Below are positions 61,782 through 64,000 of a stretch of DNA of 64,000 nucleotides, in pieces. The first letter of the stretch is position 1. Each line of letters starts with the position of its first letter. The stretch covers positions 556,001-620,000 of the forward strand of contig JAQFVV010006507.1 in the NCBI GenBank assembly GCA_028023455.1, read 5' to 3'. The translations under genes and the position numbers were made by a program. Below the pieces are notes generated by a model. It ran no database searches, had not been told where the DNA came from, and saw only the letters and a program-made list of their open reading frames with translations. Source of the stretch: Epiperipatus broadwayi. Its lineage: Eukaryota > Onychophora > Udeonychophora > Euonychophora > Peripatidae.

Positions 61782-61906
61782 AGTGCAAGTTGAAACTTTA
61801 ATTATGTTATTTGTTTGCGGAATGTGCACTTAAAAACTACTAGAAGATATGTCAATTCGCTCCCAGCTGATCGTTCAGGCTATCCCAATATTATGCTAAA
61901 ATACAT
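61782..61906 (+). other. Candidate non-coding exon by splice signals
   Basis: A strong acceptor (TTTTTCTCTTCCAG ending at 61781) and a donor (GTAAGT at 61907) bound 125 bp. All three frames are closed by stops, so it could only be untranslated sequence. A second acceptor-like site (TTTCTCCTGCAG) ends at 62651. A TATAAATA string lies at 61727-61734. This may be chance in AT-rich DNA. Confidence 0.2.
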
Positions 61907-63824
61907 GTAAGTGTTATATTTCATTATTCAAGATAAATTATTACTTAAGAAATGGGAATGCTTAATAGGACTGTTAAATTGTTTTATTTAAATTTAAAAT
62001 TAACAGGGAAGGATAAAAGGAAATTTGTTTATTTTATAACAATTAAATTTTTAAGCTTTAATTATAATATGAAGAGAAGAATTGCCACGTGTTTCATGTG
62101 TGTATTGGAAAAATGTGAACTTTCATTGAACGTTCTCAGAACTTTAACGTACAAATTTCATGCTAAATATAAAAGAAAACTCAAAATTTAAAATATATAC
62201 AAGGAATATGTAATTTTATTGTCATATGTCTTAGACTAGCATCTTAACTATTTCTATTTTTACCGTTGGAAAAGAAAATATATCAGATTAAATATGTCAT
62301 TAAATGTACTTTAATAATTGTGTTCTTCTAAACTAGTAGGAGGAAGGAAATTATAAATATATAAAGTTATGTGACATTGCTGTATGAATATTACCAACGA
62401 GTTTATCTCGAGTAAATGTTATTAATTGAAGAACTACGTATATTTCTGAATGGCTTATGATTGTGAAATTAAGTATTTAATATATCCTAGAAGTAAAATA
62501 CAAACTTCTATTTTACTTATGTTATGAAATATATTGTTTAATTAAGGAAATTCATTATTTTCAACGTTAATAGCAATTCATTAGTGGAAAACTAAAAACA
62601 TTGAATATGCTTTTACGGATTCAACAAAATATTATTTTATTTCTCCTGCAGGAAGTGTATTGTTTGATGCATCAATATTTATCTTTGTGTGTTTACTGTT
62701 TAATATTTGTCTTGTGCAGTATAATTATTTTCCTTATCTATTTGGAGACATGACAAGGAAAGTCATGTAAAAACTTTTATAAACTTTCGTTTCATTTCGT
62801 TTGGGAAGAAGAAAGAAGAAAGGAACTTTATTATTATGTAATGGTATTTAGATAGATAGTATTAGTTAAGGATTATGTTTTATTATTTTAAATATGTTTA
62901 TTATATGTATTATATTATTTTCTACAAGAACGTCTCAAATAGCATAATAAAGAAAATATATTATGCTGGTAATTTTATTTTTTTATTATTATTATTATTT
63001 TAATAAGATAAGTTTGGTCGTGCGTGTGTTAATAATTCCCGCACATAATAAACGAATGGAAGAGTCCATTCAAAGGGGTGAATAATTATTTTAAAAAAAA
63101 TTCATTATGGCAAATCTTACCGAATGTATTTCGTTTTATAAGTTGGCAAAATAATTATTTTCAATGGTTATTTTATCTATAACATACAATTTCATCATTT
63201 ATTTAGGTTCAATTTAACTACTGATTCGTGCCAATATTAATGTTTTATATTATAAAAAAAATTATTCGTCTTGCTTTATCCATAGTAATTAATATTTTAT
63301 TCTCTAATTGTTCTTTGAACATTACCAAATCTGAAATATTGTCAGATATGAGATATTTATTCTTTATTAATTCTAGCAGTAATAATTAATATTTTAACAG
63401 TAATTCTTTGCATACTGCGATTTTAAATGGTCTGTATATCATATGCTTATACGTGTGTGTGTGTCTATTATCAAACTTATTTGTAATTATGTGTAATTGC
63501 CAGTGAAAATGACTTTAGATCAATCGGATTCGGGAGGAGAGATGATCAATCATTTGAAGAATTAGAAAGTTATTTAAGAGAGAATTATTATTTCTTTGTT
63601 ATGACTGAATGAAAAGTATTTTTGTGGCTATATGTTATAAAGTTTTACAATGTTTATAATATTTTATGGGATTGAATCAGTGTATTTGTTAGTTGAGTAT
63701 TTAATATGGGTAGTTTGCCTAGTGCAGTGCAGTGTAGTGTATGGAATTGAATATTCCTTTTCTTATCCATGTATTGGAGTATATTTTGATAGGAGTGGAT
63801 TAAGTCCTCCTTTTATATTTGATA
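61907..63824. other. AT-rich DNA without a supported gene
   Basis: Short open frames at 61952-62191 and 63650-63835 have no family features. No satellite or mobile element recognised. Confidence 0.5.
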
Positions 63825-63975
63825 TATTGAATTAAATGTGTATGAAGCTAGAGATGTTATATTCCTAATTTTCATTTGGTGATGAGTTATTCCACCAGTT
63901 ATTGAATTAAATGTGTATGAAGGTATTGTTGTATTTACCTAGTTTTCATTTGGTGATGTGTTATTCCACCAATTA
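63825..63975. repeat. 75-bp tandem repeat, two units
   Basis: TATTGAATTAAATGTGTATGAAG recurs with an offset of 75 bp (63826 and 63901), and both units end in TTTTCATTTGGTGATG.GTTATTCCACCA. The array may continue past the window. Confidence 0.8.
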
Positions 63976-64000
63976 TTTAGTCTTAAAGATAGACTTGGAA

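Overview
The window is about 64 kb of very AT-rich animal DNA with no recognisable host protein-coding gene. It is a cemetery of mobile elements built on a diverged, roughly 300-350 bp tandem satellite. The element mix points to an invertebrate metazoan, perhaps an arthropod or mollusc: Jockey/CR1-like LINEs with a PHD-finger ORF1, Penelope-like elements (PLEs) with a GIY-YIG nuclease and hammerhead ribozymes, a GTF2IRD2/ZBED5-type hAT transposase, long-LTR elements, foldback elements and long (AAT)n and (AT)n microsatellites. I cannot name the species.

Layout. 1-3.3 kb: no gene; a PLE 3' fragment (2861-3130). 3.3-8.83 kb: an old, broken LINE with (AAT)n at both ends. 8.8-15 kb: featureless AT-rich DNA, two islands of satellite, a near-perfect 350-bp palindrome (11511-11860) and a badly decayed PLE (about 12.95-14.34 kb). 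15.0-23.33 kb: stacked insertions at (AT)n tracts inside the satellite, ending with a recent element (18021-23334) that has two 2.27-kb LTRs around only 767 bp. 23.35-31.58 kb: about 26 uninterrupted but diverged satellite units. 31.58-39.86 kb: one insertion bounded by TG...CA and a CAAG duplication, itself host to a PLE with repeated ends (33361-36622), a 370-bp-period tandem unit carrying two hammerhead ribozymes (36.62-37.28 kb) and a head-to-head PLE pair (37.33-39.09 kb) with another hammerhead at its 3' end. 39.86-44.2 kb: satellite. 44.2-53.2 kb: two nearly identical LINEs in head-to-tail tandem, inserted in the satellite's own ATTATTATAATAA site. 53.2-60.4 kb: satellite interrupted by a decayed hAT transposase and a 1.06-kb inverted-repeat element. 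60.4-64 kb: low-repeat DNA with possible splice signals only.

Most interesting signals. (1) Tandem hammerhead ribozymes of retrozyme/PLE type. (2) In both LINE copies ORF1 and ORF2 lie in the same frame, separated by a single TAG in the context TAG CAA TCA, which fits the tobamovirus-type CARYYA readthrough consensus; ORF2 has no early ATG. (3) The long-LTR element carries three hairpins with a conserved CTTACGRTGA loop and covarying stems. (4) LINEs sit in trinucleotide sites and several TG-starting sequences sit directly after (AT)n tracts, so microsatellites seem to act as insertion sites. All readings come from inspection by eye; no searches were run.
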